Assembly: GCF_009725995.1 (NCBI RefSeq)
Contig: NZ_RCNS01000001.1
Span: 1,257,195-1,321,194 of the forward strand
Reading direction: 5' to 3'
Length of the DNA stretch: 64,000 bases
From: Zobellia laminariae
Lineage (GTDB): Bacteria; Bacteroidota; Bacteroidia; Flavobacteriales; Flavobacteriaceae
The notes below the pieces were generated by a model. The model made no database searches. It was not told the origin of the DNA and saw only the letters and a program-made list of their open reading frames with translations. This document shows, in pieces, positions 1-7,863 of the stretch (within the stretch, counting starts at the first letter, position 1; the number at the start of each line of letters is the position of its first letter). The translations under genes and the position numbers were made by a program.

Positions 1-155
1 TGTAATCTAATAGCAATCTTTCTGTTCAAGCGATGTTACTATCTATTTTTAGAAATGATTTGTTTTGATGGAACGAGATAATTTAAAAAATGCTAAGTTG
101 TAGCTTTAGCCCAAAATTTTAATAGTTTTGGAAATAAATCAAAGTCGATTTTCTT
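1..155. other. window edge, no confident gene
   Basis: Frame 1 of the plus strand is open from base 1 to a TAA at 79-81 (26 codons, hydrophobic and Cys-rich), so the end of an upstream gene could lie here. The residues match nothing I recognise and the stretch is too short to judge. Bases 82-155 are AT-rich leader of the glycosyltransferase. Confidence 0.2.
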
Positions 156-1031
156 ATGAAGGTAACCGGTTTTTCTTTCGTTAAAAATGCCGTTCGTTTC
201 GAGTATCCAGTGATAGAATCCATTCATTCTATTTTACCTCTCTGTGACGAGTTTGTTATAGCCATTGGCAAATGCGATGATGGTACACTAGAATTGATTC
301 AGAGTATCAATGATAAAAAAATAAAAATTATTGAAACGGAATGGGACGATAATTTAAGAGAAGGCGGAAAAGTCTTAGCTGCAGAAACTAATAAAGCCTT
401 AGAACATATATCGGATGATACAGATTGGGCTTTTTACATTCAGGCCGATGAAGTTATTCATGAAAAGGATTTGAAAACCATTAAAAATGCCATGTTAAAG
501 TATAAAGATAACAAGCAAATAGATGGACTTTTATTCAAGTACTTACATTTTTATGGTTCTTTTGATTATATCGGAGCATCTTCAAATTGGTACTGTAACG
601 AAATCAGAGTAATTAAAAACAATGCCAACATTTACTCTTATAAGGACGCACAAGGCTTTCGTAAAAATGAAGACGAGAAACTTAATGTGAAAGCAATTGA
701 TGCTTACGTTTACCACTACGGATGGGTTCGAGAACCTGAGGCGATGCAAAGGAAACAATCAAATTTTGGCTCACTCTACAGAGGTAAAGAAGAGCTCGAA
801 AAAGCCAAGACCAAACCAAAGAAATATTGTTATGAAGACAGTATTCACAAAATAGCACCATTTACGGGAGACCACCCTCAGGTTATTTTTCCAAGAATAA
901 AAAAGAAGAACTGGGTGTTTGATTATGACATCTCTATGAGTCGGATAAGTCTAAAAGATCGAACTAAAAAAGTTCTAAAAAATCACTTTGGCGTGGACTT
1001 GTCGTACAGAAATTACAAAATCACTAAATAA
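156..1031 (+). CDS. family 2-like glycosyltransferase
   Basis: A 291-residue soluble protein with a GT-A nucleotide-sugar transferase fold by appearance. The N-terminus (MKVTGFSFVKNA) is the first beta strand, the region 30-60 resembles the nucleotide-binding strand-helix unit (DEFVIAIGKCDDGT), and QADE at 96-99 sits where the metal-binding DxD motif belongs. No membrane segment is visible, so it probably acts at the cytoplasmic face on polysaccharide or glycolipid. The acceptor cannot be inferred, since the following gene is thiL. Family assignment is fairly safe; specificity is unknown. Confidence 0.75.
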   Translation: MKVTGFSFVKNAVRFEYPVIESIHSILPLCDEFVIAIGKCDDGTLELIQSINDKKIKIIETEWDDNLREGGKVLAAETNKALEHISDDTDWAFYIQADEVIHEKDLKTIKNAMLKYKDNKQIDGLLFKYLHFYGSFDYIGASSNWYCNEIRVIKNNANIYSYKDAQGFRKNEDEKLNVKAIDAYVYHYGWVREPEAMQRKQSNFGSLYRGKEELEKAKTKPKKYCYEDSIHKIAPFTGDHPQVIFPRIKKKNWVFDYDISMSRISLKDRTKKVLKNHFGVDLSYRNYKITK

Positions 1032-1193
1032 CAACCTTCCAATTAGTCAAAGCAAATACCCTAGAAAGCAAACCTCGTTTTTCAAGATTATCTTTCTCTC
1101 AAATAAAGAACTAACCCCAAATCCGCTTAAAGCTTAATTACATTAATATTGAACGCTATTAGCAGAAAACTAGGGCTATAAATTTATACTTCT

Positions 1194-1201
1194 TACTTTT
1201 G
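1194..1201 (+). promoter_or_regulatory. TAnnTTTG -7 element of thiL
   Basis: TACTTTTG matches the Bacteroidota -7 consensus TAnnTTTG exactly and ends four bases before the thiL ATG. No clear -33 TTTG lies 17-23 bases upstream. If used, transcription would start at or next to the start codon. Confidence 0.45.
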
Positions 1202-1205
1202 CAAA

Positions 1206-2255
1206 ATGCTAGAAGATAAAAACCAAGAACGTACGTCTCTGGAAAAATTGGGCGAATTTGGACTCATTGCCCATTTGACAGAAAATTTCAAAATAAAACA
1301 TAAGTCAACTATAAAAGGTATTGGTGATGACGCAGCTGTATTTGACCATACAGAAAAGACGGTACTGACCACAGATTTATTAATAGAAGGTGTACACTTT
1401 GACCTCAGCTATATGCCCTTAAAGCATTTAGGTTACAAGGCAGTAATGGTAAACCTTTCTGATGTATATGCTATGAATGCAACCGCTTCATCAATCACGG
1501 TTTCATTGGCTGTTTCCAACCGTTTTCCTTTAGAAGCGTTAGAAGAACTTTATGCCGGAATAGCTCTAGCAGCAAAAGTTTTTAATGTGGATCTTATTGG
1601 TGGCGACACCACTTCATCTACTTCAGGAATGCTTATTAGTATTACAGCAATTGGCGAAGCAAAAGAAGAAGAAATTACGTATCGTAGTGGTGCTAAGCCA
1701 AACGACCTGCTTGTTGTAAGTGGTGATTTAGGTGCGGCGTATATGGGCTTGCAGGTTTTAGACCGAGAAAAAGAAGTTTTTAAGGTGAACCCAAATAATC
1801 AGCCCGACCTTTCTCCATATTCTTATATTGTTGAAAGACAGTTGAAGCCGGAGGCAAGAAAAGATATTGTTGAACTTTTAAAAGAGATGGAAGTCCTGCC
1901 TACTTCTATGATAGATATCAGTGACGGACTTTCTTCGGAAATTCTTCACCTATGTAAAAGCAGTAAGGTAGGGTGCAATTTATTTGAGGAGAAAATTCCT
2001 TTGGATCCAACAGTAATTTCGGCTTGTGAGGAGTTTAATGTAGACAGTACTATGGTAGCCCTTAGCGGCGGGGAGGATTACGAGCTTCTTTTTACCATTT
2101 CACAAAACGATTTTGATAAAATAAAAGGAAATCCTAGCTTAACCGTAATAGGTCATATGACAGACGAAAGAGAAGGCGCCTATTTGGTTACAAGAGGTAA
2201 TACCAAAATAGAACTAACCGCTCAAGGTTGGAACTCTTTCAATTCGGACAACTAG
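1206..2255 (+). CDS. thiL: thiamine-monophosphate kinase
   Basis: ThiL phosphorylates thiamine monophosphate to the active cofactor thiamine diphosphate, using ATP, in the cytosol. The 349 residues show the AIR-synthase-like order: GIGDDAAVF (about 38-46), TTDLLIEGVHF (55-65), NLSDVYAMNA (about 83-92), IGGDTTSS, and the C-terminal SGGEDYELLF. Length fits the family. It lies 10 bp before the hydrolase gene at 2265 and may be co-transcribed with it. A TACTTTTG element at 1194-1201 ends four bases before the ATG, suggesting a very short or absent leader. No thiamine riboswitch is seen upstream. Confidence 0.95.
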   Translation: MLEDKNQERTSLEKLGEFGLIAHLTENFKIKHKSTIKGIGDDAAVFDHTEKTVLTTDLLIEGVHFDLSYMPLKHLGYKAVMVNLSDVYAMNATASSITVSLAVSNRFPLEALEELYAGIALAAKVFNVDLIGGDTTSSTSGMLISITAIGEAKEEEITYRSGAKPNDLLVVSGDLGAAYMGLQVLDREKEVFKVNPNNQPDLSPYSYIVERQLKPEARKDIVELLKEMEVLPTSMIDISDGLSSEILHLCKSSKVGCNLFEEKIPLDPTVISACEEFNVDSTMVALSGGEDYELLFTISQNDFDKIKGNPSLTVIGHMTDEREGAYLVTRGNTKIELTAQGWNSFNSDN

Positions 2256-2264
2256 TTTTTTGAT

Positions 2265-3305
2265 ATGAAAAAGCATAAAAAAGGGAGAAAAGTAGCTTTA
2301 CGATTATTAGTTTTTGCTATAATTTCTCTTCTCTTTTATGCTTGTGCGTCGGTACCAAAACTATCCGATAAAACAGAATTACTTATCAAAACGGTAATGC
2401 ACGAGCCCGTACCCGAGATGGTAACGGGGAAAACCGGATTTGCCATTTCCAATGGCTGGAAAGTTTGGTATGAGCGTATTCCACCTAAAACATCTAAGAA
2501 AGGTACTATTGTTTTAGTAATGGGAGCTGCCAATGATGCCTTGAGTTGGCCACCAGATTTCATTTCAAAATTTACGGATGCCGGTTACGAAGTAATACGG
2601 TACGATCACAGAGGCACGGGTTTGACCCAACGTCTTAAAAAGACGGATAAAGCGTATTCGCTTGCCGATATGGCGAATGACCCTATTGCAATTCTTGACA
2701 ATTTAAATATTAAAAAAGCCGACATCATAGGGGTTTCTATGGGGGGCATGATTTCACAGCTTGCAACAATTGAACATGAAGAGCGATTTGAAAGCCTTAC
2801 TTCAATAATGTCATCGGCAGATATTTTTGATTCTTCTTTACCAAACCCTTCACCAGAAGTCTTACCACAAATGATAAGTGCAGTAATTAAATACGGGATT
2901 TTTGGAGGTAAGAAAAGTCAAATTAAACTACAATTTGTCCACAAAAGAATTCTAATGGGAGAAGCCACGGGAGATATTGCCAGCAAACCTCTTGCTGAAG
3001 CAGCTCTATACAACTTAAAGAAACGAGATGGGTATCATTTTATAGCTGGCAGACAACACCAAAAAGCTATGGAATTGGCTAAACCTAGATATGAGTCACT
3101 ATCAAAACTGAAAATACCAGTATTGGTAATTCACGGAAAACAGGATCCTGTTATACCTTTTGAACATGGTATAAAAATGGCGTCGGTTATTCCGAATGCA
3201 GATAGTTTATGGGTAGATAATATGGGGCATGATTTACCCGATGCAGAACTAGACCTTATAAGTGCTAAAATTCTGAGAAAAATTGAAGAAAATTATATTC
3301 AATAG
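2265..3305 (+). CDS. alpha/beta-hydrolase lipoprotein
   Basis: A 346-residue alpha/beta-hydrolase. A basic N-terminus and hydrophobic segment lead into a lipobox (LFYAC), placing lipidated Cys27 at the envelope. The catalytic set is visible: nucleophile in GVSMGG (Ser158), the acid in IHGKQDPVIP, and the histidine in MGHDLP near the C-terminus; VLVMGAAND and YDHRGTG are the usual oxyanion and turn regions. It looks like an esterase or epoxide-hydrolase/peroxidase-like member; the substrate is not deducible. It follows thiL by 9 bp, but no functional link is apparent. Confidence 0.85.
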   Translation: MKKHKKGRKVALRLLVFAIISLLFYACASVPKLSDKTELLIKTVMHEPVPEMVTGKTGFAISNGWKVWYERIPPKTSKKGTIVLVMGAANDALSWPPDFISKFTDAGYEVIRYDHRGTGLTQRLKKTDKAYSLADMANDPIAILDNLNIKKADIIGVSMGGMISQLATIEHEERFESLTSIMSSADIFDSSLPNPSPEVLPQMISAVIKYGIFGGKKSQIKLQFVHKRILMGEATGDIASKPLAEAALYNLKKRDGYHFIAGRQHQKAMELAKPRYESLSKLKIPVLVIHGKQDPVIPFEHGIKMASVIPNADSLWVDNMGHDLPDAELDLISAKILRKIEENYIQ

Positions 3306-3376
3306 ACTGAACTACAAGTACTTAAATTAGTTTTTCGAAAATAGAAAAACAAAAAATTCCCGAAAACAAAGGACAT

Positions 3377-3504
3377 ACCTAACTAATACTGTTGTGGGGC
3401 GAACGACAGTGGAGAACGAGGTTGTTTCCTAAATTTCCGGAAATAAGTTTAAAATTCCAAGACCTTTAACGGCTCAGAATTTCGGTGCCAAAGCATAGTT
3501 AGGC
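3377..3504 (-). other. attC-like integron recombination site
   Basis: The outer boxes fit attC consensus: read on the minus strand, GCCTAAC (3498-3504, RYYYAAC) and GTTAGGT (3377-3383, GTTRRRY), 128 bp end to end, within the usual attC length range. Pairing continues by one base into CCTAACTA/TAGTTAGG; the interior pairs only weakly by eye. The stop codon (TAA, 3499-3501) of the gene to the right lies inside the first box, as is common in gene cassettes. No integrase gene or second site is present in the window. Confidence 0.5.
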
Positions 3505-3717
3505 GGCATGCTCTGCTGCCCTATGTCTCTTCTGAAATATATTTTCTAGTGTTTTATTTATATCCTGCAGTTCTGGAGTCAACGTTGAAAGGTTTCCACT
3601 TACATCTGTTGTCACTTGCTTTTGACAATGAATACATTTATACTCTTTGATGTGGAGGGTAACTTTTTTAGATACTGTGTAGTGATGTCCGAATAAACTG
3701 CAAAAAAACTTCTTCAT
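3499..3717 (-). CDS. small Cys-pair protein of unknown function
   Basis: A 72-residue protein starting at MKKFFCSLFGHHY (an upstream ATG at 3741 would add eight residues). It has an N-terminal CSLFGHH stretch and a CIHCQK pair, so a small metal-binding knuckle is plausible; the C-terminal half is helical (LTPELQDINKTLENIF). I regard it as a conserved flavobacterial small protein but know no function. The last residues (RHRAAEHAA) run into the attC-like site, whose box contributes the stop codon, so the natural C-terminus may have been replaced. Confidence 0.65.
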   Translation of the reverse strand: MKKFFCSLFGHHYTVSKKVTLHIKEYKCIHCQKQVTTDVSGNLSTLTPELQDINKTLENIFQKRHRAAEHAA

Positions 3718-4098
3718 GGTTGTAGGTTTAAAACGCATCATCGGCCTTTGGGAAAACCGCTTACTGCAAAAATTTTGGGTCTGATCTTTAGAATGTTTTT
3801 ATTCACTCTTTTACTTGAACGCCATCGTATCTTTGTTTATTGGATGCCCTTCTATCATTGTACCGTTTTTTCGATGAAATACATTTTATTCGATGAACAA
3901 CACATTTAAATCGGTCTTTCCTATCATTTGTTATCAATTGAATTTACGGTATCTTGCCGCGGTTTTCTCTCAATAAGAATAACATGTGCATTTTTGGGTT
4001 GCCGTTCATCGATCTGGATGAATAACCTCCCTTTTTTTCGATGAAGTACAGAAACAATATAGATAGGTAGAACTAATTTCCACTAATATTATTAATCC
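3718..4098. promoter_or_regulatory. intergenic region with TCGATGAA repeats
   Basis: No gene is seen in this stretch upstream of brnQ. TCGATGAA occurs at 3871-3878, 3890-3897 and 4038-4045, its reverse complement TTCATCGA at 4005-4012, and a near match TGGATGAA at 4015-4022. Recurrence of an 8-mer in direct and inverted orientation suggests a protein-binding region, possibly controlling brnQ; the regulator is unknown. Confidence 0.35.
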
Positions 4099-5385
4099 AT
4101 GTTTATCCTAAAAAAGGAAACCAGAGAAGTCTTAGTTACTGCTTTTGCCCTGTTCTCGTTATTTTTTGGAGCAGGTAACCTTATACTACCTCCATTACTA
4201 GGCAACAAGTCTGGTGATATGTGGTGGCTCGTTACATTGGGCTTCTGCGCATCGGCCGTACTTATACCTATAATGGGTATTATGGCACACGCCAAACTCC
4301 AGGGTACCATATTCGATTTTGGAAAAAAGGTTTCACCCACCTTTAGCCTTGTCTATTCTTTACTTATTTATGCTATCTCTATTAGCCTACCTTCTCCAAG
4401 GACAGCAGCGGTTACTCATGAAATGGCAATCCAACCATTTTTTGATTCGCCTCCTCTACTCACTAGTATTATATATTTCTCCCTGGTATTTGTATTCGTC
4501 GTCAATCGTTCGCAGATTCTAAATATCCTAGGAAAGCTTTTGACTCCTGCCATTATTCTTATTTTGTTCCTTATAATAGGTACGGCACTATTTTCTTATG
4601 ATTTTACTTTTAGCGAAACTGTATTTCACAATCCGTTATCGGAAGGTATTCTTGAAGGCTATCAGACTTTTGACGCCATTGGTGCTGTTGTAGTAGGTGG
4701 AGTAATTATTATTTCGATTAATCTGAAGAAAAAGGAAGCTTCGTACGAAGAAAAAAAGATTTTGATACGGCGCTCCGGTTGGTTGGCAGGCCTTAGCCTC
4801 TTCCTTATTTATGCCGGACTTATAGTTACCGGTGCAATTATGCATGGTGAGTTTACTGCAGACATTTCACGAACTGCCTTACTGAGCGGTATTAGTACAA
4901 AAACCTTGGGAGGAACGGCCAATCTATTTCTAAGTATTTTGGTAAGTCTTGCTTGTTTTACAACCGCTGTTGGTATAGTAACCGGTACGGCAGATTTTAT
5001 AAAATATAGATTTCACGATTCCCAACCTGTATATTTAACTACAGCTATATTGGGTTGTGTTTTAGGGATTGTGATGGGGCAATTTAATGTGGCTTACATT
5101 ATTGCTGTGGCCCTGCCCGCTCTAATGTTTATTTACCCGATTACGATAGTACTTATTCTTTTGAATATCGTGCCGGATAAGTATGCTTCTGAAAAAGTGT
5201 TCAGAGCTGTGGTTATCGCCACCATTGTTTTTAGCATACCTGATTTCTTAGGAAGTATCGGTTTTAGCGAGGCTCTATCAGATATACAAGGATTTATACC
5301 TTTAAGTCTTTATAGTTTAGGATGGGTATTGCCGGCAGTGGTGGTTTTTATAATCACGAATTTGCTTCATAAAAAGAAATCCTAA
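4099..5385 (+). CDS. brnQ: branched-chain amino acid transporter, BrnQ family
   Basis: A 428-residue inner-membrane permease of the LIVCS family, which imports leucine, isoleucine and valine with a cation. The N-terminus carries the signature FALFSLFFGAGNLILPP (about 16-32) and GDMWWLVTLGF; hydrophobic segments recur to the C-terminus, consistent with about 12 helices. Length is as expected. It is convergent with aqpZ with only 32 bp between stops and no obvious terminator. The upstream region carries repeated TCGATGAA motifs that may regulate it. Confidence 0.93.
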   Translation: MFILKKETREVLVTAFALFSLFFGAGNLILPPLLGNKSGDMWWLVTLGFCASAVLIPIMGIMAHAKLQGTIFDFGKKVSPTFSLVYSLLIYAISISLPSPRTAAVTHEMAIQPFFDSPPLLTSIIYFSLVFVFVVNRSQILNILGKLLTPAIILILFLIIGTALFSYDFTFSETVFHNPLSEGILEGYQTFDAIGAVVVGGVIIISINLKKKEASYEEKKILIRRSGWLAGLSLFLIYAGLIVTGAIMHGEFTADISRTALLSGISTKTLGGTANLFLSILVSLACFTTAVGIVTGTADFIKYRFHDSQPVYLTTAILGCVLGIVMGQFNVAYIIAVALPALMFIYPITIVLILLNIVPDKYASEKVFRAVVIATIVFSIPDFLGSIGFSEALSDIQGFIPLSLYSLGWVLPAVVVFIITNLLHKKKS

Positions 5386-5417
5386 AACTACCTCTGCCAG
5401 CTATTCCATTTAAAATA

Positions 5418-6107
5418 TTATTCTACTATTTCTGGAGATAATGCTTTGTATACAAGCCCTGCTAAAACAGCTCCTGCAATTGGTGCTGCCCAAAACAACC
5501 ATAGTTCTCCCAATGCCCAATCGCCAACAAATAAAGCCTGACTAGTACTACGAGCTGGATTAACAGAAGTGTTTGTTACCGGAATACTAATTAAGTGTAT
5601 TAAAGTTAAACAAAGACCTATGGCCACACCAGCAAAACCTCCTGGTGCCTTAGTGTATGTAGACCCAAGAATTACAAACAAAAAGATAAAGGTCATAACT
5701 AATTCACAAACCAATGCCGCCATCATACTATAGCCGCCTGGCGAGTGTTCGCCATAACCGTTAGCTGCGAAGCCTCCTAGTTCAAATCCTGGTTGACCAG
5801 AAGCAATGACATACAAAATACCTGCACCGGCTATACCTCCTAAAACTTGAGCTATAATATAAGGAACCAATTCCTTGCCATCAAAACGGCCACCAACCCA
5901 AAGGCCAATAGATACTGCGGGGTTTAAATGGCAACCAGAGATATGACCAATGGCATAGGCCATAGTAATAACTGTTAGACCAAACGCGAGGGCCACACCT
6001 ACGAAGCCAATTCCTAATTCTGGGAAGCCTGCGGCTAATACCGCGCTTCCACAACCCCCTAGAACTAGCCAAAGGGTACCAATAAATTCTGCTACTAATT
6101 TCTTCAT
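5418..6107 (-). CDS. aqpZ: aquaporin Z-type water channel
   Basis: A 229-residue MIP-family channel in the inner membrane. Both NPA boxes are present (HLNPAVS, NPA at 62-64; VNPARS, NPA at 183-185). The constriction residues expected for a water-selective AqpZ are seen: Phe42, His171, Thr180 and Arg186, with the family's spacing, so it is not a glycerol facilitator. Six membrane segments can be recognised. It appears monocistronic, convergent with brnQ. Confidence 0.96.
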   Translation of the reverse strand: MKKLVAEFIGTLWLVLGGCGSAVLAAGFPELGIGFVGVALAFGLTVITMAYAIGHISGCHLNPAVSIGLWVGGRFDGKELVPYIIAQVLGGIAGAGILYVIASGQPGFELGGFAANGYGEHSPGGYSMMAALVCELVMTFIFLFVILGSTYTKAPGGFAGVAIGLCLTLIHLISIPVTNTSVNPARSTSQALFVGDWALGELWLFWAAPIAGAVLAGLVYKALSPEIVE

Positions 6108-6187
6108 TTTGGAATATTTAGTTAATGGTTATAAAAAATACATCCATAAGGTAGCAAAATTTTAAGATTTAATTTGAAAGTAAATAC

Positions 6188-7480
6188 TTACTTATTCATT
6201 AACTCTTCTATTTCATCAACTTCAATTGGGATATTAGCCATCAAATTAAAGGGCTTACCATTCTTCTGAATAACTACATCATCTTCTATACGAATGCCCA
6301 TTTTTTCTTCCGGAATATAGATTCCCGGTTCAACTGTAAAAACCATATTAGCCTCCATTGGTTTCTTCAATTCTCCGTAATCGTGGGTATTTAATCCTAT
6401 ATGGTGACTAGTACCATGCATGAAGTATTTTTTATAGGCTGGCCAATCTTTTCTTTCGTTTTGCACATCGGCTTTATCCAACAAGCCCAAACCTAATAAT
6501 TCCGAAGTCATTAGCTTTCCACATTCTACGTGATAGTCTGCCCAAATTGTTCCGGGTACTAGCATTTTAGTCGCTTCATTTTTCACGCGAAGAACAGCTT
6601 CGTAAACTTCTTTTTGTCTAGGAGTAAATTTTCCGTTTACGGGAATAGTCCTAGTTAAGTCAGATGAGTAATTCGCGTATTCCGCAGCGGTGTCCATCAA
6701 AATTAAATCACCGCTTTTACATTGCTGGTTGTTTTCAACATAATGCAGAACATTGGCGTTGTTACCGGATGCAATAATTGGTGAGTACGCAAAACCTTTA
6801 GAGCGGTTGCGAATAAACTCATGCAATAACTCGGCCTCTATTTCATACTCCCAAACACCGGGTTTTGTAAAACTTAGTACACGACGGAATCCCTTATCCG
6901 TAATATCACAAGCCGTTTGCATTAACTCTATCTCTTCGGGCTCTTTTACACCTCGTATCTTTTGTAAAATTGGATTGCTCTTGGCTACTTTATGTGCAGG
7001 GAATTTATGCTTACAATCTATTATAAAGCGGTCTTCACGCGTTTGTGTTTCAACAGCCTGTCTATAGTGTTCATTTGTATTGAAATAGATAGTTTCGGCC
7101 TCCGTCATCAAATCGAAAAATATCTTATCAAAATCCTGTAACCAGTAGATGGTCTCAATTCCTGAAACTTCAGTTGCTTTCTCTTTGGTTAATTTTTCTC
7201 CTTCCCAAATTGCAATATGGTCATTGGTTTCCCTTACGAATAATATTTCGCGATGTTTTTTTGCTAACGCATCCGGAAATAATATGAGAATAGTTTCCTC
7301 CTGATCGGCACCACTTAAATAGAATAAGTCCCTATGTTGTTCAAAAGGTAACGTACTGTCTGCCCCTATTGGGTAAATATCATTAGAATTGAAGACCGCA
7401 ATGCTTTTAGGCTGCATCGCTGCCATAAATTTCTTTCTATTTTTTATAAATAGACTGCTCTTGATTTGCTCGTACTTCAT
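6188..7480 (-). CDS. pepP: aminopeptidase P (Xaa-Pro aminopeptidase)
   Basis: A cytosolic M24B metallopeptidase releasing an N-terminal residue preceding proline. I chose MKYEQIKSSLF at 7480 over ATGs at 7498 and 7525, because the added residues look like leader. The 430-residue protein has the creatinase-like N-domain and the C-terminal pita-bread domain with dinuclear metal ligands: Asp in LMDTAAEY, Asp in SSDLTRTIP, His in HGTSHHIGLNTHD, Glu in TVEPGIYIP and Glu in GIRIEDDVVI. It stands alone, divergent from the gene at 7864. Confidence 0.94.
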   Translation of the reverse strand: MKYEQIKSSLFIKNRKKFMAAMQPKSIAVFNSNDIYPIGADSTLPFEQHRDLFYLSGADQEETILILFPDALAKKHREILFVRETNDHIAIWEGEKLTKEKATEVSGIETIYWLQDFDKIFFDLMTEAETIYFNTNEHYRQAVETQTREDRFIIDCKHKFPAHKVAKSNPILQKIRGVKEPEEIELMQTACDITDKGFRRVLSFTKPGVWEYEIEAELLHEFIRNRSKGFAYSPIIASGNNANVLHYVENNQQCKSGDLILMDTAAEYANYSSDLTRTIPVNGKFTPRQKEVYEAVLRVKNEATKMLVPGTIWADYHVECGKLMTSELLGLGLLDKADVQNERKDWPAYKKYFMHGTSHHIGLNTHDYGELKKPMEANMVFTVEPGIYIPEEKMGIRIEDDVVIQKNGKPFNLMANIPIEVDEIEELMNK

Positions 7481-7863
7481 ATCAATCTTGAATTTCATCA
7501 AAATTAATGATTTACAACAACCCACAAATGGTAAGACCCCAAAGGTTTGTTAAAACCTTTGGGGTCTCTAATTAAAGTTGGTTATGTTACTTGTAAAGTG
7601 TTCGAACCTTTTTAAAATTGTGAACGAACAATGTCTTTTTAGTACAACATCTTAGTTTATAAAGATGCTTTACAGTTTTTCATATAAATAAATTAACAAA
7701 TTTTTAAGTTAAGACACAATATAATCCGCCATTATTAACTTTTTTGACGGCAACTGTTGGCATATCAACTACAAACCGTAAGTATAATGGTTAATTTCTA
7801 CGCACTATGTTACCATTACAATTCAGTTTTGCTAACTTTCATTTACAAAGAAATCCGATTTTC
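7481..7863. other. divergent intergenic region with stem-loop
   Basis: This stretch separates the divergent pepP and the sortilin-like gene. It contains a perfect 15-bp inverted repeat (arms 7535-7549 and 7554-7568, AGACCCCAAAGGTTT) with a 4-base loop and no strong T-run on either side. No gene lies between it and pepP, so it is either part of the pepP leader or the terminator of an unrecognised short transcript. The rest is AT-rich and presumably holds both promoters. Confidence 0.5.

Noticed and set aside
1..81. 3' end of an upstream gene in frame 1
   Set aside because: Only 26 codons, no recognisable motif, and the composition is not convincing.
1100..1205. Thiamine riboswitch before thiL
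   Set aside because: No TPP riboswitch core sequences (such as CUGAGA) were found and the leader appears almost absent.
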